Positions 18,649 to 31,930 of a stretch of 64,000 nucleotides of DNA are shown here, piece by piece (position 1 is the first letter of the stretch; the number at the start of each line of letters is the position of its first letter). Under the pieces are notes generated by a model. The model worked only from the letters and a program-made list of their open reading frames with translations. It searched no databases and had not been told where the DNA came from. The translations under genes and the position numbers were made by a program. The stretch is from Rhizobium sp. (GTDB taxonomy: Bacteria; Pseudomonadota; Alphaproteobacteria; Rhizobiales; Rhizobiaceae): positions 45,351-109,350 of the forward strand of contig JAQGJP010000020.1 in NCBI GenBank assembly GCA_028290545.1. Direction: 5' to 3'.

Positions 18649-20148
18649 TTAGCTGAAACGCTGCCATATCGTCTTGTAATCGCAATATTTGTCGATCGCG
18701 TGCACCGAGCGGTCGCGGCCGAAGCCGGACTGCTTGAAGCCGCCGAACGGCGTGGCGAAATTCGACAGGTCGTAGCAGTTGACCCAGACGGTCCCCGCAT
18801 GAATGTCTTCCGAGACCCGATGCGCCCGGTTCATGTCGGTCGTAAACACCGCGCCCGCGAGTCCGTAAGCGGTGTCATTGGCAATCCGGACGGCTTCTTC
18901 TTCGGTGTCGAACGGTACCACTGTCAGGATCGGCCCGAAGATTTCCTGCTGCGCCAGCGAGGAATTGTTGGACGGCGCGATGAAAACGCCCGGCGAGACA
19001 TAATAGCCGCCGGTCTCGCTCATCACCCGCTCGCCGCCGAAGGCCCGCTTGGCACCGCTGCGAACACCCGCTTCGATCATCCCGAGCACCTTGCCAAGAT
19101 GGGCATCCTCGATCAGCGCACCAATCTGGGCGCCGGGTTCGAACGGATGGGCAAGTGTGATTTCGCGATCGGTGACCTCCCTGATCTTCTCGACCAGAGC
19201 ATCGACCACGCTGCGCTCGGCAAGAAGCCGGGTCGAGGCATGGCAGGTCTCGCCGGAATTGTAGAAGCAACCCCAGGCAGCGGCTGACGCGGCCGCATCG
19301 AGATCGGCATCGGCAAACACCACGAGCGGCGACTTGCCGCCGAGTTCCAGCGCCACGCGCTTGAGATTGGTCGATGCGGCATAGCCCATGATCAGCTTGC
19401 CGACCTCGGTCGAGCCAGTGAACGCGATCATGTCGACATCCATATGGCAGGCGAGCGCCTTGCCGACTTCCTCGCCGTAACCGGTGACGACATTGAACAC
19501 GCCGTCCGGCAATCCCGCCTCACTGGCCAGTTCCGCCAGGCGGATCGCCGTCAGCGACGACTGCTCGGCAGGCTTCAGCACCACGGAATTGCCCGCGGCA
19601 AGCGCCGGGCCGAGCTTCCAGGTCTCGATGATCATCGGGTAGTTCCACGGCGTGATGGCGCCGATCACGCCGATCGGCACCTTGCGCACAAGCGCGCGGT
19701 CGTTCGGGCCGGTGGGTGCGATCTCGTCATAGAGCTTGTCGCACATTTCCGCGTAATACTGGATGCAATTGGCCGCCAGCGCCACATCGACATTCAGAGA
19801 CGCCATCACCGGCTTGCCGACATCGATCGTCTCGAGCAGAGCCAGTTCAGCACCGTTCTTGCGGATCAGATCCGCCCAGCGCAGCATGATCTTCTTCTTT
19901 TCCTGCGGATCCTTCTTGCGCCAGACGCCGGAGGCAAACGCCTTGCGGGCCGAGGCAACCGCCCGATCGATATCTTTGATGCCGCCACGGGCGATCTCGG
20001 CACCGGGCTTGCCATCCATCGGACGAATGCGGATGAAGGTCAATCCGGTGTCGGAACGGGTCAACTGTCCATCGATGAACATGCCGCCCCTGGGCGTGGT
20101 CTCCGCAAGTGCTTTTTCCCAATAGGCGCGGGTATAGTCGGTGGTCAT
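18649..20148 (-). CDS. NAD(P)-dependent aldehyde dehydrogenase, PuuC-like
   Basis: A 499-residue aldehyde dehydrogenase. It shows the cofactor region ITPWNYPMIIETWKL, FTGSTEVGKLIM, the catalytic Glu in LELGGKSP and the nucleophile Cys in NSGETCHASTRLL. The sequence around the nucleophile resembles the PuuC / gamma-glutamyl-aminobutyraldehyde and betaine-aldehyde dehydrogenase branch, but substrate cannot be fixed. It starts 1 bp after the stop of the iron-containing alcohol dehydrogenase gene, so the two are co-transcribed and probably oxidise an alcohol to the acid through an aldehyde. No polyamine or ethanolamine gene is next to it. Confidence 0.88.
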   Translation of the reverse strand: MTTDYTRAYWEKALAETTPRGGMFIDGQLTRSDTGLTFIRIRPMDGKPGAEIARGGIKDIDRAVASARKAFASGVWRKKDPQEKKKIMLRWADLIRKNGAELALLETIDVGKPVMASLNVDVALAANCIQYYAEMCDKLYDEIAPTGPNDRALVRKVPIGVIGAITPWNYPMIIETWKLGPALAAGNSVVLKPAEQSSLTAIRLAELASEAGLPDGVFNVVTGYGEEVGKALACHMDVDMIAFTGSTEVGKLIMGYAASTNLKRVALELGGKSPLVVFADADLDAAASAAAWGCFYNSGETCHASTRLLAERSVVDALVEKIREVTDREITLAHPFEPGAQIGALIEDAHLGKVLGMIEAGVRSGAKRAFGGERVMSETGGYYVSPGVFIAPSNNSSLAQQEIFGPILTVVPFDTEEEAVRIANDTAYGLAGAVFTTDMNRAHRVSEDIHAGTVWVNCYDLSNFATPFGGFKQSGFGRDRSVHAIDKYCDYKTIWQRFS

Positions 20149-20149
20149 C

Positions 20150-21295
20150 TCAGTTACCCTTGTTCATGTTCATGATCGCTGCGGCGAATGTGTCTATATC
20201 GGCATCGGTGACATCGCGGATCGTCGAGCGGCGCATCGGCTGGTTTTCGGTTGCACGCATCTCGTCGGCAAGATCGGCTGCGAAGAACGGCACGAAAGCT
20301 GCCGGCAACGACCTGGGTACGCCACACACGTCCATCAGTCTGGTCACGAAAGCGGGGAGTTCCGACGCATTCTTCAGACCCAGCGCCACAGCCGCCGCAT
20401 TGAGATCGTCAGTATCGGCCTCGACCAGCCAGGGCAGCGAAACCTCGAAACCGAGCGCGGTCGCCAGCCCGTGATGGATCGGCGCCAGGCCGGCCATGGC
20501 ATGCGAGATGTTGTGGGCGATCGCCGTGCCGCAATTGTCGATCGCCACGCCGCCGTAGCAGGAGCCGAGCAATACCTTGCCCCGCGCATCGAGATCGTCC
20601 GGCTGCTTGACTGCGCGTTCCAGATTGGCCGCGATCAGCCGCATGCCTTCGTGGCCGAACAGTTTGCCGGCCGCGTTCGCATTGCGGTTGGTGGAAGCTT
20701 CGAAAGCGTGGATGAAGGCATCCATGCCACACCAGGCGGTCATCGTGGCGGGCAGCGACACAGTCAGCGCCGGGTCGAGGATCACCAGATCGGCCTTGGT
20801 TTCGGCGCCCCAGATCCACAGCTTCTTGCCTTCAGCTCCAGCGAAGATATTGGTCGCAGACGTCTCTGAACCCGTTCCCGCCGTGGTCGGGATCATGATC
20901 TTCTTCAAGGCGTTCTTCGGCAGCGGATTGACGGCCAGGGCGTAATGCATCGGATCTTCACCCGAGGCCGCAGTGCAGGCGGCGATCTTGGCGATATCGA
21001 GCGCCGAACCGCCACCGATGCCGATCACCAGGCTCGCGCCTCTGGCTGCATTACCCGCCTTCTGGACATGGCTGAGTTTCGGCTCGCCTGCGAAGTCGGA
21101 AAAGATCTCGGCTGAAATACCTTCGGCTGCGAGCAGGTCGATAACCTTGTTGCCAAGACCGGAACCGGCGAGAAAGCCGTCCATCACGATCGCGGCTTTG
21201 CCATTGCCGCAAAGCACCTTGGCGTGGGCAGCAATATTGTCGATCTCATGCGCCCCGAACCTGATGTCGGGTATCGCAGACAGGGAAAAACTCAT
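20150..21295 (-). CDS. Iron-containing alcohol dehydrogenase
   Basis: A 381-residue group III (Fe-dependent) alcohol dehydrogenase. Nucleotide-binding motifs are GIGGGSALDIAK and IPTTAGTGSETS. Metal ligands are expected in CGMDAFIHAFEA (Asp and His) and in ISHAMAGLAPIHHG (two His). The track start uses a TTG four codons upstream; the ATG at 21295 (MSFSLSAIPD) has GGAG 6 nt before it and is preferred. It is the first gene of a two-gene operon with the aldehyde dehydrogenase. The substrate is unknown; the pair suggests oxidation of a short alcohol or amino-alcohol derivative. Confidence 0.88.
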   Translation of the reverse strand: MSFSLSAIPDIRFGAHEIDNIAAHAKVLCGNGKAAIVMDGFLAGSGLGNKVIDLLAAEGISAEIFSDFAGEPKLSHVQKAGNAARGASLVIGIGGGSALDIAKIAACTAASGEDPMHYALAVNPLPKNALKKIMIPTTAGTGSETSATNIFAGAEGKKLWIWGAETKADLVILDPALTVSLPATMTAWCGMDAFIHAFEASTNRNANAAGKLFGHEGMRLIAANLERAVKQPDDLDARGKVLLGSCYGGVAIDNCGTAIAHNISHAMAGLAPIHHGLATALGFEVSLPWLVEADTDDLNAAAVALGLKNASELPAFVTRLMDVCGVPRSLPAAFVPFFAADLADEMRATENQPMRRSTIRDVTDADIDTFAAAIMNMNKGN

Positions 21296-21428
21296 GAAAA
21301 TCTCCAAAGGGAACGCGTCGGAACCGGGACGATCCGGCGACGCGAATTCTCGGAGAAGCTATCTCTTTCCGGGCGGCATTTCCCGCATCAAATGCGACAT
21401 GAAAGCCGGGATAAACGGGGCAAAAAAC

Positions 21429-21464
21429 AAAGCCCCCGTCACGAGCGTCTCGTGCGGGGGCTTT
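21429..21464 (-). terminator. Rho-independent terminator of the atp operon
   Basis: AAAGCCCCCG + CACGAG pair with CTCGTG + CGGGGGCTTT around a 3-nt loop, with one bulged base, giving a 16-bp stem. On the minus strand it is followed by GTTTTTTG. It sits 26 bp after the atpC stop and is one of the strongest terminators in the window. Confidence 0.92.
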
Positions 21465-21489
21465 GCAGAAATCGAACCGGTATCGAAGA

Positions 21490-21891
21490 TCAGGCAGCCA
21501 GCGAAGAAAGGCTGTCCAGATCGGAAATCAGTTGCGCAATCCGGGTCTTTGCGTCGTCGCTCGTGGCGCTTGCAAGATCGGCCTTGGCCTGAGCGACGCG
21601 CGAGGTCAACGCATCCTTCTTGAAGTCGGCAACCGCAAGCGCGGATTCGGCGAGCACCGTGCAGCCGCTCGGCAGGATATCGGCAAAACCGCCGAACACC
21701 ACGAAACGCTGTGCCGCGCCGGACGTATCCTTGACGGTCAATATGCCGGGGCGGATCGTGGTCATCGTCGGGGCATGGTTGGCCATGACCGTCATCTCGC
21801 CTTCCGAACCCGGAAGTACGACCTCCGTGGCAGATGCCGACAACAGCAGCCGCTCCGGTGAGACAAGTTCAAAATTGAAGCTATCAGCCAT
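21490..21891 (-). CDS. atpC: ATP synthase F1 epsilon subunit
   Basis: The 133-residue epsilon subunit of the F1 rotor stalk. It has the N-terminal beta-sandwich start FNFELVSPERLLLS, the motif GSEGEMTVMANHAPTMTTIRPG typical of epsilon, and a C-terminal helical domain (ALTSRVAQAKADLAS). It ends the atpHAGDC operon, 60 bp after atpD and just before a strong terminator. Length and position are normal for rhizobia. Confidence 0.96.
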   Translation of the reverse strand: MADSFNFELVSPERLLLSASATEVVLPGSEGEMTVMANHAPTMTTIRPGILTVKDTSGAAQRFVVFGGFADILPSGCTVLAESALAVADFKKDALTSRVAQAKADLASATSDDAKTRIAQLISDLDSLSSLAA

Positions 21892-21951
21892 AGTCTGTCA
21901 CTCTTTCATGGGAAGAGGGAAAAGCGCCTCGCGGCGCTTTTCGGCCTGTCA

Positions 21952-23436
<1,485 letters not shown>

Positions 23437-23443
23437 CTAACCC

Positions 23444-24325
23444 TTAGAGCGCTTCCGCGCCCGAAATGATTTCAATCAGTTCCTTGGTGATCTGCGCCTG
23501 ACGCTGGCGGTTGTACGAAAGCGTCAATCTGTTGATCATATCACCGGCATTGCGTGTGGCGTTGTCCATGGCGCTCATCTTGGCGCCCATTTCACCGGCC
23601 ACGTTCTCGAGAAGCGCGCGGAAGATCTGCACCGAAATATTGCGCGGGATGAGTTCGCCGAGAATGGCGCCGGCATCCGGCTCGTAATCGTAGACCGCCG
23701 ATGCGCCGCTCTGCGCCACGACTTCGGTATCGACCTGCGCCGGGATCAGCTGGCGCGCGGTGGGAACCTGCGAAATGACCGACTTGAACTCGGAGTAGAA
23801 CAGCGTGCAGACGTCGAACTCGCCTTTTTCAAAAAGCGAGATCACCTTGCGGCCGATCGCATCGGCACTGTCGTAGCCTATGCGCTTGACTTCGCGGAGA
23901 TCGACGCGCTCGATGATCAGCGATGCGAATTCGCGGCGAAGGATATCATAGCCCTTCTTGCCGACGCAGATGATCTTGACCGTCTTGCCGTCGGCGATCA
24001 GTTTGCGCACGTGATCCCGCGCAAAGCGCGCGATCTGTGAATTGAACCCGCCGCACAGACCACGTTCGGCCGTGCAGACCACCAGAAGATGGGTCTGGTC
24101 GCGGCCGGTGCCGGTCATCAGGGTTGGCGCGTCGCTCTGTCCGCCAGTCGCCTGTGCGATATTGGCAAGCACCGCACCCATCCGCTGCGAAAACGGACGT
24201 GCGGCTTCGGCCGCTTCCTGGGCGCGCCGAAGCTTCGCCGCGGCGACCATTTTCATCGCCTTGGTGATCTTCTGCGTCGCCTTGACGGAGGCGATCCGGT
24301 TTTTCAGATCCTTGAGTGAAGGCAT
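23444..24325 (-). CDS. atpG: ATP synthase F1 gamma subunit
   Basis: A 293-residue central-stalk subunit. Typical ends are visible: [36 protein letters not shown] at the start and the C-terminal helix with ASAMDNAT-like [15 protein letters not shown] followed by [16 protein letters not shown]. The motif [12 protein letters not shown] is the gamma signature. It lies 25 bp after atpA and 22 bp before atpD within the operon. Confidence 0.97.
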   Translation of the reverse strand: MPSLKDLKNRIASVKATQKITKAMKMVAAAKLRRAQEAAEAARPFSQRMGAVLANIAQATGGQSDAPTLMTGTGRDQTHLLVVCTAERGLCGGFNSQIARFARDHVRKLIADGKTVKIICVGKKGYDILRREFASLIIERVDLREVKRIGYDSADAIGRKVISLFEKGEFDVCTLFYSEFKSVISQVPTARQLIPAQVDTEVVAQSGASAVYDYEPDAGAILGELIPRNISVQIFRALLENVAGEMGAKMSAMDNATRNAGDMINRLTLSYNRQRQAQITKELIEIISGAEAL

Positions 24326-24350
24326 CCGTTTTCCGTCCTAACTCTGCCTA

Positions 24351-26440
<2,090 letters not shown>

Positions 26441-26709
26441 GCGCTGGGTTTCCCTCATTCCTATCAGACCCGTTCGCTGCGGCAAAACCGTAGCACTAAA
26501 AGCCTGAACTTGTTGCATTATTTGCGGACGTGCATGGGCTCGGACGCCCATATTCCCCCAAAACTCGAATGCCATCTAGCATAGCTCTCCCAGACTCGCA
26601 ACACAGGATATTACCGTTTGTTACGCTGGTTTCACGTTTCTTTACCAAAGTGCGCGGCTAAAGATTCCGTTTGCGGATTATTTTTCTACCAAGCGATCGG
26701 ATTCGCCGA

Positions 26710-27486
26710 TCACATCATGCCCATGACCGTGGAAATGACCAGCGCCGCGGCGGCGCCCTGAACAAGAAGCGCCAGGATCTGGTAAATGTAGTTGCCTCGA
26801 TTGAGGATGAGGGCGATCACCCGGCCGATCACGGCGATGGCCAATGCGGCGCCGAATCCGAGGTCCATCATCGGGTTGGCGGCCGCCATGCCGATCAGCG
26901 CGGCACCCAGGGTGAAGCCACCGGCCGACCGCATGGAGGTGGAGCCGGTGTCGGTGATGGCCTCCAGTCCGACGGTCATGCAGGCGATGCGCGGCGCAAA
27001 CATCATCAGCGCGCCGATCACGGCAAACGCCGCATAGGTATAGAATACCAGCGTGGCATTCATGTCCTGTGGCATCGTGAACTGCATTTCGGGCGTGAAC
27101 ACTTCGAAGAAATAATAGAGCGTTGCGCCCGCGAGTACGATCTGCACGGCCAACAGCAGGAAGTTCAGGAATGTCGCAGCACGATCCGACATCAGCGACA
27201 GAATTCGGCCGAACGCCGAAATGGCAAGGGCAGTACCAAGGGCGGTATAAAGCACCGGCTGGTCGAACATCAATGTCGCAAGCGCCAGTCCAGCAAGGAA
27301 ACCACCGGCAGCCCGGAGTTCGCCGATCGCTGCCGGCCGCGTCTCACCGCTCTGCAAACCGAGGAACCGGCCTGAAAAACCGGGAAAAACCAGCAGCACG
27401 AGCCCAAATACAAGTGCAATCGCGGCAGCGACAAACGCCGCCTGCGCGCCCGGCGCCGACGGAAACTCCGGTAGTGAAAATTCCAT
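26710..27486 (-). CDS. Eight-helix membrane protein made of two repeated halves (DUF4345-like)
   Basis: A 258-residue inner-membrane protein with about eight hydrophobic helices. The two halves resemble each other: RAAGGFLAGLALATLM ... GTALAISAFGRILSL in the first, and RSAGGFTLGAALIGMA ... GAALAIAVIGRVIAL in the second. This points to an internal duplication of a four-helix unit of the kind found in DUF4345-type proteins. The ATG at 27486 has GAGG upstream; the longer track ORF is unsupported. It faces the nucleotidyltransferase gene across a 260-bp gap and ends 270 bp from the atpH start. Its function is unknown. Confidence 0.7.
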   Translation of the reverse strand: MEFSLPEFPSAPGAQAAFVAAAIALVFGLVLLVFPGFSGRFLGLQSGETRPAAIGELRAAGGFLAGLALATLMFDQPVLYTALGTALAISAFGRILSLMSDRAATFLNFLLLAVQIVLAGATLYYFFEVFTPEMQFTMPQDMNATLVFYTYAAFAVIGALMMFAPRIACMTVGLEAITDTGSTSMRSAGGFTLGAALIGMAAANPMMDLGFGAALAIAVIGRVIALILNRGNYIYQILALLVQGAAAALVISTVMGMM

Positions 27487-27637
27487 GGGCGCCCTCATTC
27501 GCCAGTATCCGTGATTCTTATGGCATATGCAGAGGAACGAGGGAATGACGGACAAAAGCGGTCCGTCGATTCTCTTGTGAATTACAATCCAGACCCGGAG
27601 ATCCAGCACATCGAGTAATGATTTGAATATGCTTACA

Positions 27638-27746
27638 TTATCCCTTTTTTTGTGATATCTAGCTAAAAAGGGATAGTAGATCTGATGTGGAGGGACCCTC
27701 ATCCCGTTATCCCTGCGGCTCGCTGTTTTCGTCAAATAGGGATAAC
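27638..27746. promoter_or_regulatory. Four TATCCC/GGGATA elements before the nucleotidyltransferase gene
   Basis: TTATCCCTTTTTT at 27638 is mirrored by AAAAAGGGATA at 27665, and GTTATCCCT at 27706-27714 is mirrored by AGGGATAAC at 27738-27746, which touches the ATG. The two inverted-repeat pairs use the same core. The last element overlaps the ribosome binding site, so a bound protein would block translation as well as transcription. The regulator is unknown. Confidence 0.6.
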
Positions 27747-28796
27747 ATGTATCATTTCCAGGAGTTGACCAGCGAGCAGATTCGGCAAACGATAGACACC
27801 GAACAGATTTTCACCGAGTGGATGCGCATTTCCAGGGAAATCGATCATCGATTCAGGGGTGCTATGGCCTGGAAATCCGTGTCAGGCAGGAAATATCTTT
27901 ATCGGAAAACCGGTGCGGCCTGGAAATCCCTCGGGCCGCAATCGGAAGACACCGAACGGACGCATCAACAATTCCACGATGGGCGGGATGCCGCTAAAGG
28001 CCGGCTGCGGGCGTTGACGGTTAGGCTTGACGATATGGCGGCGATCAATCGAGCGATGCGGATCGGGCGATTGCCTCTGTTGACTGCGCGTGTCGTCCGT
28101 GCTCTCGGTCGCTCCGGCCTCATTGGTACCGCGTTCGATATCGTTGGCACCAATGCGCTCTATCTTTATGAGCGGCTTTCGGGTGTCCGGATCGCGAGCC
28201 GCCTGCTGGCGACTGGCGATGTTGATCTGATGTTTGATGCCCGCACCAAACTGAAATTGATCGGCGGGAAAAACAAACCCGCCAACCTTATGGCGACGCT
28301 GAAGACCGTCGACAAGTCGTTTCAGCAAACCTCCAAGTTGAGCTTTCGCGCGGCAAACAGGGATGGTTTTCTCGTTGATGTCATCATGCCTGCGAACAGG
28401 GATCGGCTGAAAAACGTAGGAAGAACCGGAATCGGCGGATCGGGTGATGATTTGGTCGCCGTTGAAATCGAAGGGCTGGAGTGGCTGGTCAACAGCCCAA
28501 AGGTGGAAGCCACGATGATTGACGAACGGGGGTATCCGCTGATTTGCTCCTGCCCCGATCCTCGAAGCTTTGCGCTTCACAAGCTCTGGCTCTCGAAGCG
28601 TGAGGATCGCGATCCGCTCAAGCGTATACGCGACCGCCAGCAGGCCGAGCTTGTCAGCACGATGCTCCTCCACCGCCTTCCGCATTTGCGGTTCGACGAC
28701 CCTGCTCTTGGAGCAATCCCAAAAACGCTGCGGGATCAGGCTGAATACCTCAGGGATACATATACTGGCGATCAGCGTGACCAGCCGAACTGGTAG
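27747..28796 (+). CDS. GSU2403-type nucleotidyltransferase-fold protein
   Basis: A 349-residue protein resembling the GSU2403 family of nucleotidyltransferase-fold proteins. The middle has LLATGDVDLMFDAR, a GxxDxxxD-like acidic pattern where a nucleotidyltransferase binds metal. The N-terminal ~120 residues are helical and charged, and the C-terminal part contains HKLWLSKREDRDPLKRIRDRQQA, common in this family. I prefer ATG 27747, with AGGGA just upstream, over the GTG at 27687. It lies alone between the atp region and priA; its stop abuts the priA stop with no spacer. Relatives include toxin-like nucleotidyltransferases, but no antitoxin gene is next to it. Function unknown. Confidence 0.7.
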   Translation: MYHFQELTSEQIRQTIDTEQIFTEWMRISREIDHRFRGAMAWKSVSGRKYLYRKTGAAWKSLGPQSEDTERTHQQFHDGRDAAKGRLRALTVRLDDMAAINRAMRIGRLPLLTARVVRALGRSGLIGTAFDIVGTNALYLYERLSGVRIASRLLATGDVDLMFDARTKLKLIGGKNKPANLMATLKTVDKSFQQTSKLSFRAANRDGFLVDVIMPANRDRLKNVGRTGIGGSGDDLVAVEIEGLEWLVNSPKVEATMIDERGYPLICSCPDPRSFALHKLWLSKREDRDPLKRIRDRQQAELVSTMLLHRLPHLRFDDPALGAIPKTLRDQAEYLRDTYTGDQRDQPNW

Positions 28797-31004
28797 CTAC
28801 AAAAAGCTTTGGGGGTCGATATCGAGCTGCACCTGTACTGAGCCGCGTTCCTTCGGGCCGTTTTCGACCATGGCGCGGACGAAGCCCTGCATGTCGGCGC
28901 CGCGCTTGCCATGCACCAGCAGCCGGAAGCGATGCCGGCCGCGCACCAGGGCGAGTGGCGCTTCGGCCGGTCCGAGCACGGATATGCCCGATACGGCGGG
29001 AGCTGCCTGCCGCAGTCCGCGCGCATGGCCCTCGGCATCGCTGCGCGAATCGGCTGACACGATGATCGAGGCGAGGCGGCCGAACGGCGGCATCAGCGCC
29101 CGTTCCCGTTCGGCGATCTCGCGTTCGTAGAACGCTTCCGGATCGCCCGAAACGATCGCCTGCATCACCGGATGCATCGGCTGGTAGGTCTGGATCAGCC
29201 CCCGGCTTTTCAGGCCCGAACGCCCGGCCCGGCCGGTCACCTGCGACAGAAGCTGGAAGGTTCGCTCGGCCGCGCGCGGATCGCCATTGGCGAGCCCCAA
29301 ATCGGCATCGACGATGCCCACCAGCGTCATGTTCGGAAAATTATGCCCCTTGGCGACCAGCTGCGTGCCGATGACGATATCGGCCTCGCCCTTGGCGATG
29401 GCCTCGAGTTCCAGCCGCAGGCGTTTGATCCCGCCCATCATGTCGGAGGAGAGCACGATGATCCGCTTGTCCGGAAAGACCTTTTCCACTTCCTCGGCAA
29501 TGCGTTCGACGCCAGGTCCACAGGATGCCAGATGGTCGAAAGTTCCGCATTCCGGGCAGGATTCGGGCGATCTCTCATTATGACCGCAATGATGGCACTG
29601 CAGGATGCCGCGAAAGCGGTGCTCGACCAGCCAGGCCGAACAATTCGGACATTGAAACCGATGACCGCAGACCCGGCAGAGCGTCAGCGGCGCATAGCCA
29701 CGCCGATTGAGAAACAGCAGCGCCTGTTCGCCGCGTTCCACTGTCTTGCCGATTTCCTTGATCAGCACCGGCGACAGGAAGCCGCCGCGCGCCGGCGGAA
29801 AGCGCCGCATGTCGATCAGATGCAGGTCAGGCAGCGCCGCGCCGCCGAAACGGCTGGCCAGATGCACCTTGGTATAACGGCCCTGATCGGCATTGACCCG
29901 ACTTTCGACCGAGGGCGTCGCCGAGACCAGCACCACTGGAAACGCGCCGATCCGGCCGCGCACCACGGCCATGTCGCGAGCGTTGTAGAACACCCGGTCC
30001 TCCTGCTTGTAGGCCGGGTCATGTTCCTCGTCGACGATGATCAGCCCGAGATTCTCGAACGGCAGGAACAATGCCGAGCGCGCGCCGGCCACCACATGCA
30101 CATGTCCTTCCGTGACCTGCCGCCACACCTTTTCACGCATGCGCGGCGCGAGATCGGAATGCCATTCGGCCGGCTTGGCGCCGAACCGGTTCTGAAAGCG
30201 TTCGAGGAAAGCCGGGGTTAGGGCGATTTCCGGCAGCAGGATCAGCACCTGCTTGCCCTGCCGCAGGGTCTCGGCGATCGCCTCGAAATACACCTCGGTC
30301 TTGCCCGAACCGGTGACGCCGTCGATCAGCGTGACGTTGAATTCCCTGGCACGTACGGAGGCGATCAACTGGTCGGCGGCGTCCTGCTGAATGTCTTCGA
30401 GCACGGGCTGGGCATAATCCGGATCGGGCGTCGCGGTAACCGGCGGCGGCGCAAGGAAGACCGGTTCGAACACGCCATGCGCGGTCAACCCGTCGATCAC
30501 GGATGCCGAGACGCCGGCTGCATGCGCAAGGCCGATGCGCGTCCAAGCCGGACCGTCCTCCGCGGTGGCGATCACGCGGGTCCGCGCTGGCGTCATCCGC
30601 TCGGGCCGGGCATCGGTCAGGCGCAGGCCCTCGACCATCGGTTCCGGCTCGAAGGCGGTGGGCGCGCGCAGCGCCATGCGGGCAACAAGTCCCGGCGGCG
30701 AAAGCGTATAGCTTGCGATCCAATCGAGGAACTGCTGCATGTCGCCTTTCAGCGGCGGACAATCAAAGACGATGGTGATCTGCTTGAGCTTGGCGGGATC
30801 GACCTTGTCGTCGGATGCATCGCTCCACACGACGCCGAACACCTGCCTGGGGCCCAGCGGCACCTGCACGATCGAGCCCTGCTCGACATGCACCCCTTCC
30901 GGCACCAGATAAGAGTAGGGTTTCGGTACCGGCAGTGGTACCATCACAGGCACTGCCCTCAGCGCTTTGGGCGCGCCAAACAAATCAAGCGAATCTTTTC
31001 CCAT
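28797..31004 (-). CDS. priA: Primosomal protein N' (replication restart helicase)
   Basis: PriA reloads the replisome at stalled forks. At 735 residues it has an N-terminal DNA-binding domain ([20 protein letters not shown]), helicase Walker [13 protein letters not shown], the DEEH box in [15 protein letters not shown], and a zinc region with paired Cys motifs ([24 protein letters not shown]). The C-terminal helicase half has VTGRAGRSG. The track start is 14 codons early; the ATG at 31004 has AAGG 8 nt upstream and gives [10 protein letters not shown]. It is divergent from the transaldolase-family gene. priA near the atp operon is common in rhizobia; here two genes separate them. Confidence 0.96.
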   Translation of the reverse strand: MGKDSLDLFGAPKALRAVPVMVPLPVPKPYSYLVPEGVHVEQGSIVQVPLGPRQVFGVVWSDASDDKVDPAKLKQITIVFDCPPLKGDMQQFLDWIASYTLSPPGLVARMALRAPTAFEPEPMVEGLRLTDARPERMTPARTRVIATAEDGPAWTRIGLAHAAGVSASVIDGLTAHGVFEPVFLAPPPVTATPDPDYAQPVLEDIQQDAADQLIASVRAREFNVTLIDGVTGSGKTEVYFEAIAETLRQGKQVLILLPEIALTPAFLERFQNRFGAKPAEWHSDLAPRMREKVWRQVTEGHVHVVAGARSALFLPFENLGLIIVDEEHDPAYKQEDRVFYNARDMAVVRGRIGAFPVVLVSATPSVESRVNADQGRYTKVHLASRFGGAALPDLHLIDMRRFPPARGGFLSPVLIKEIGKTVERGEQALLFLNRRGYAPLTLCRVCGHRFQCPNCSAWLVEHRFRGILQCHHCGHNERSPESCPECGTFDHLASCGPGVERIAEEVEKVFPDKRIIVLSSDMMGGIKRLRLELEAIAKGEADIVIGTQLVAKGHNFPNMTLVGIVDADLGLANGDPRAAERTFQLLSQVTGRAGRSGLKSRGLIQTYQPMHPVMQAIVSGDPEAFYEREIAERERALMPPFGRLASIIVSADSRSDAEGHARGLRQAAPAVSGISVLGPAEAPLALVRGRHRFRLLVHGKRGADMQGFVRAMVENGPKERGSVQVQLDIDPQSFL

Positions 31005-31084
31005 GCGCGCGACCTTGCACTTGCTTTTGGGCAAAGAAAACATCAAATACAGATAAAAGTTGGCCGCCTAGGGAGTGCACGGAC

Positions 31085-31738
31085 ATGAAATTTTTCGTCG
31101 ATACCGCTGACATCAAGGATATCAAGGAGCTCAACGACCTCGGGCTTCTCGATGGTGTCACCACCAATCCGTCGCTGATCCTGAAATCCGGCCGCAACAT
31201 CATCGAGGTCACCAAGGAAATCTGCTCGATCGTCGAAGGCCCGGTCTCGTCCGAAGTCACCGCGACCGAATACGAGCAGATCATGAAGGAAGCGGCGGTC
31301 ATCTCCAAGATCGCCGACAACATCTGCATCAAGCTGCCGCTGACGCTGGATGGCCTCAAGGCCTGCAAGGCGCTGACGTCGGAAGGCCACAAGACCAATG
31401 TGACGCTGTGCTTCTCGGCCAATCAGGCGCTGCTGGCCGCCAAGGCGGGCGCGACTTTCATTTCGCCTTTCGTCGGACGCCTCGATGACATCGCCTTCGA
31501 CGGCATGGACCTGATCCGCGAGATCCGCCAGATCTACGACAATTACGGCTTCGAGACCGAAATCCTGGCAGCGTCGATCCGCACCGTCAACCACGTCAAG
31601 GAAGCCGCCCTCATCGGTGCCGATGTCGTGACCGTGCCGCCGGCGACGCTGAAGGCGCTCGTCAAGCATCCGCTGACCGACAAGGGCCTCGAGCAGTTCC
31701 TCGCCGATTGGTCCAAGACCGGCCAGACGATCGCCTGA
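31085..31738 (+). CDS. fsa: Fructose-6-phosphate aldolase / transaldolase family protein
   Basis: A 217-residue short transaldolase (MipB/TalC type) that forms a decamer and uses a Schiff-base lysine, here in NICIKLPLT. Other motifs are [23 protein letters not shown] and [10 protein letters not shown]. The length and N-terminus fit the FSA/TalC subgroup; whether it acts as transaldolase in the pentose phosphate pathway or as F6P aldolase cannot be decided from sequence. The ATG at 31085 has GGGAG about 10 nt upstream; the track ORF from 30815 is an out-of-gene extension over priA. A clear terminator follows. Confidence 0.93.
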   Translation: MKFFVDTADIKDIKELNDLGLLDGVTTNPSLILKSGRNIIEVTKEICSIVEGPVSSEVTATEYEQIMKEAAVISKIADNICIKLPLTLDGLKACKALTSEGHKTNVTLCFSANQALLAAKAGATFISPFVGRLDDIAFDGMDLIREIRQIYDNYGFETEILAASIRTVNHVKEAALIGADVVTVPPATLKALVKHPLTDKGLEQFLADWSKTGQTIA

Positions 31739-31760
31739 TCCAGTCTTCTCCTGATTAATG

Positions 31761-31794
31761 AAACCCGGGCCGGATATTGTGCCCGGGTTTTTTT
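31761..31794 (+). terminator. Terminator after the transaldolase-family gene
   Basis: AAACCCGGGC and GCCCGGGTTT form a perfect 10-bp stem around a 10-nt loop, followed by TTTT. It is 22 bp past the stop codon and is a standard rho-independent terminator. Confidence 0.93.
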
Positions 31795-31930
31795 ATGCCT
31801 CTTATGCAGGAGTTCCCGGGGGAACAGCGGGCAATCGTGTTTGGTGCGAAAAAGGTCTCAACGAACAGCAGGAATGTTCGAACCGATTGAAGCCAAGCAG
31901 ACCGAAACCAACCAACCTCAGGAGACTATC

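Noticed and set aside
27706-27746. TTATCCC elements as DnaA boxes of an origin
   Set aside because: The core is TTATCCCT, not TTATCCACA, and there is no AT-rich unwinding region or replication initiator gene; promoter elements fit better.
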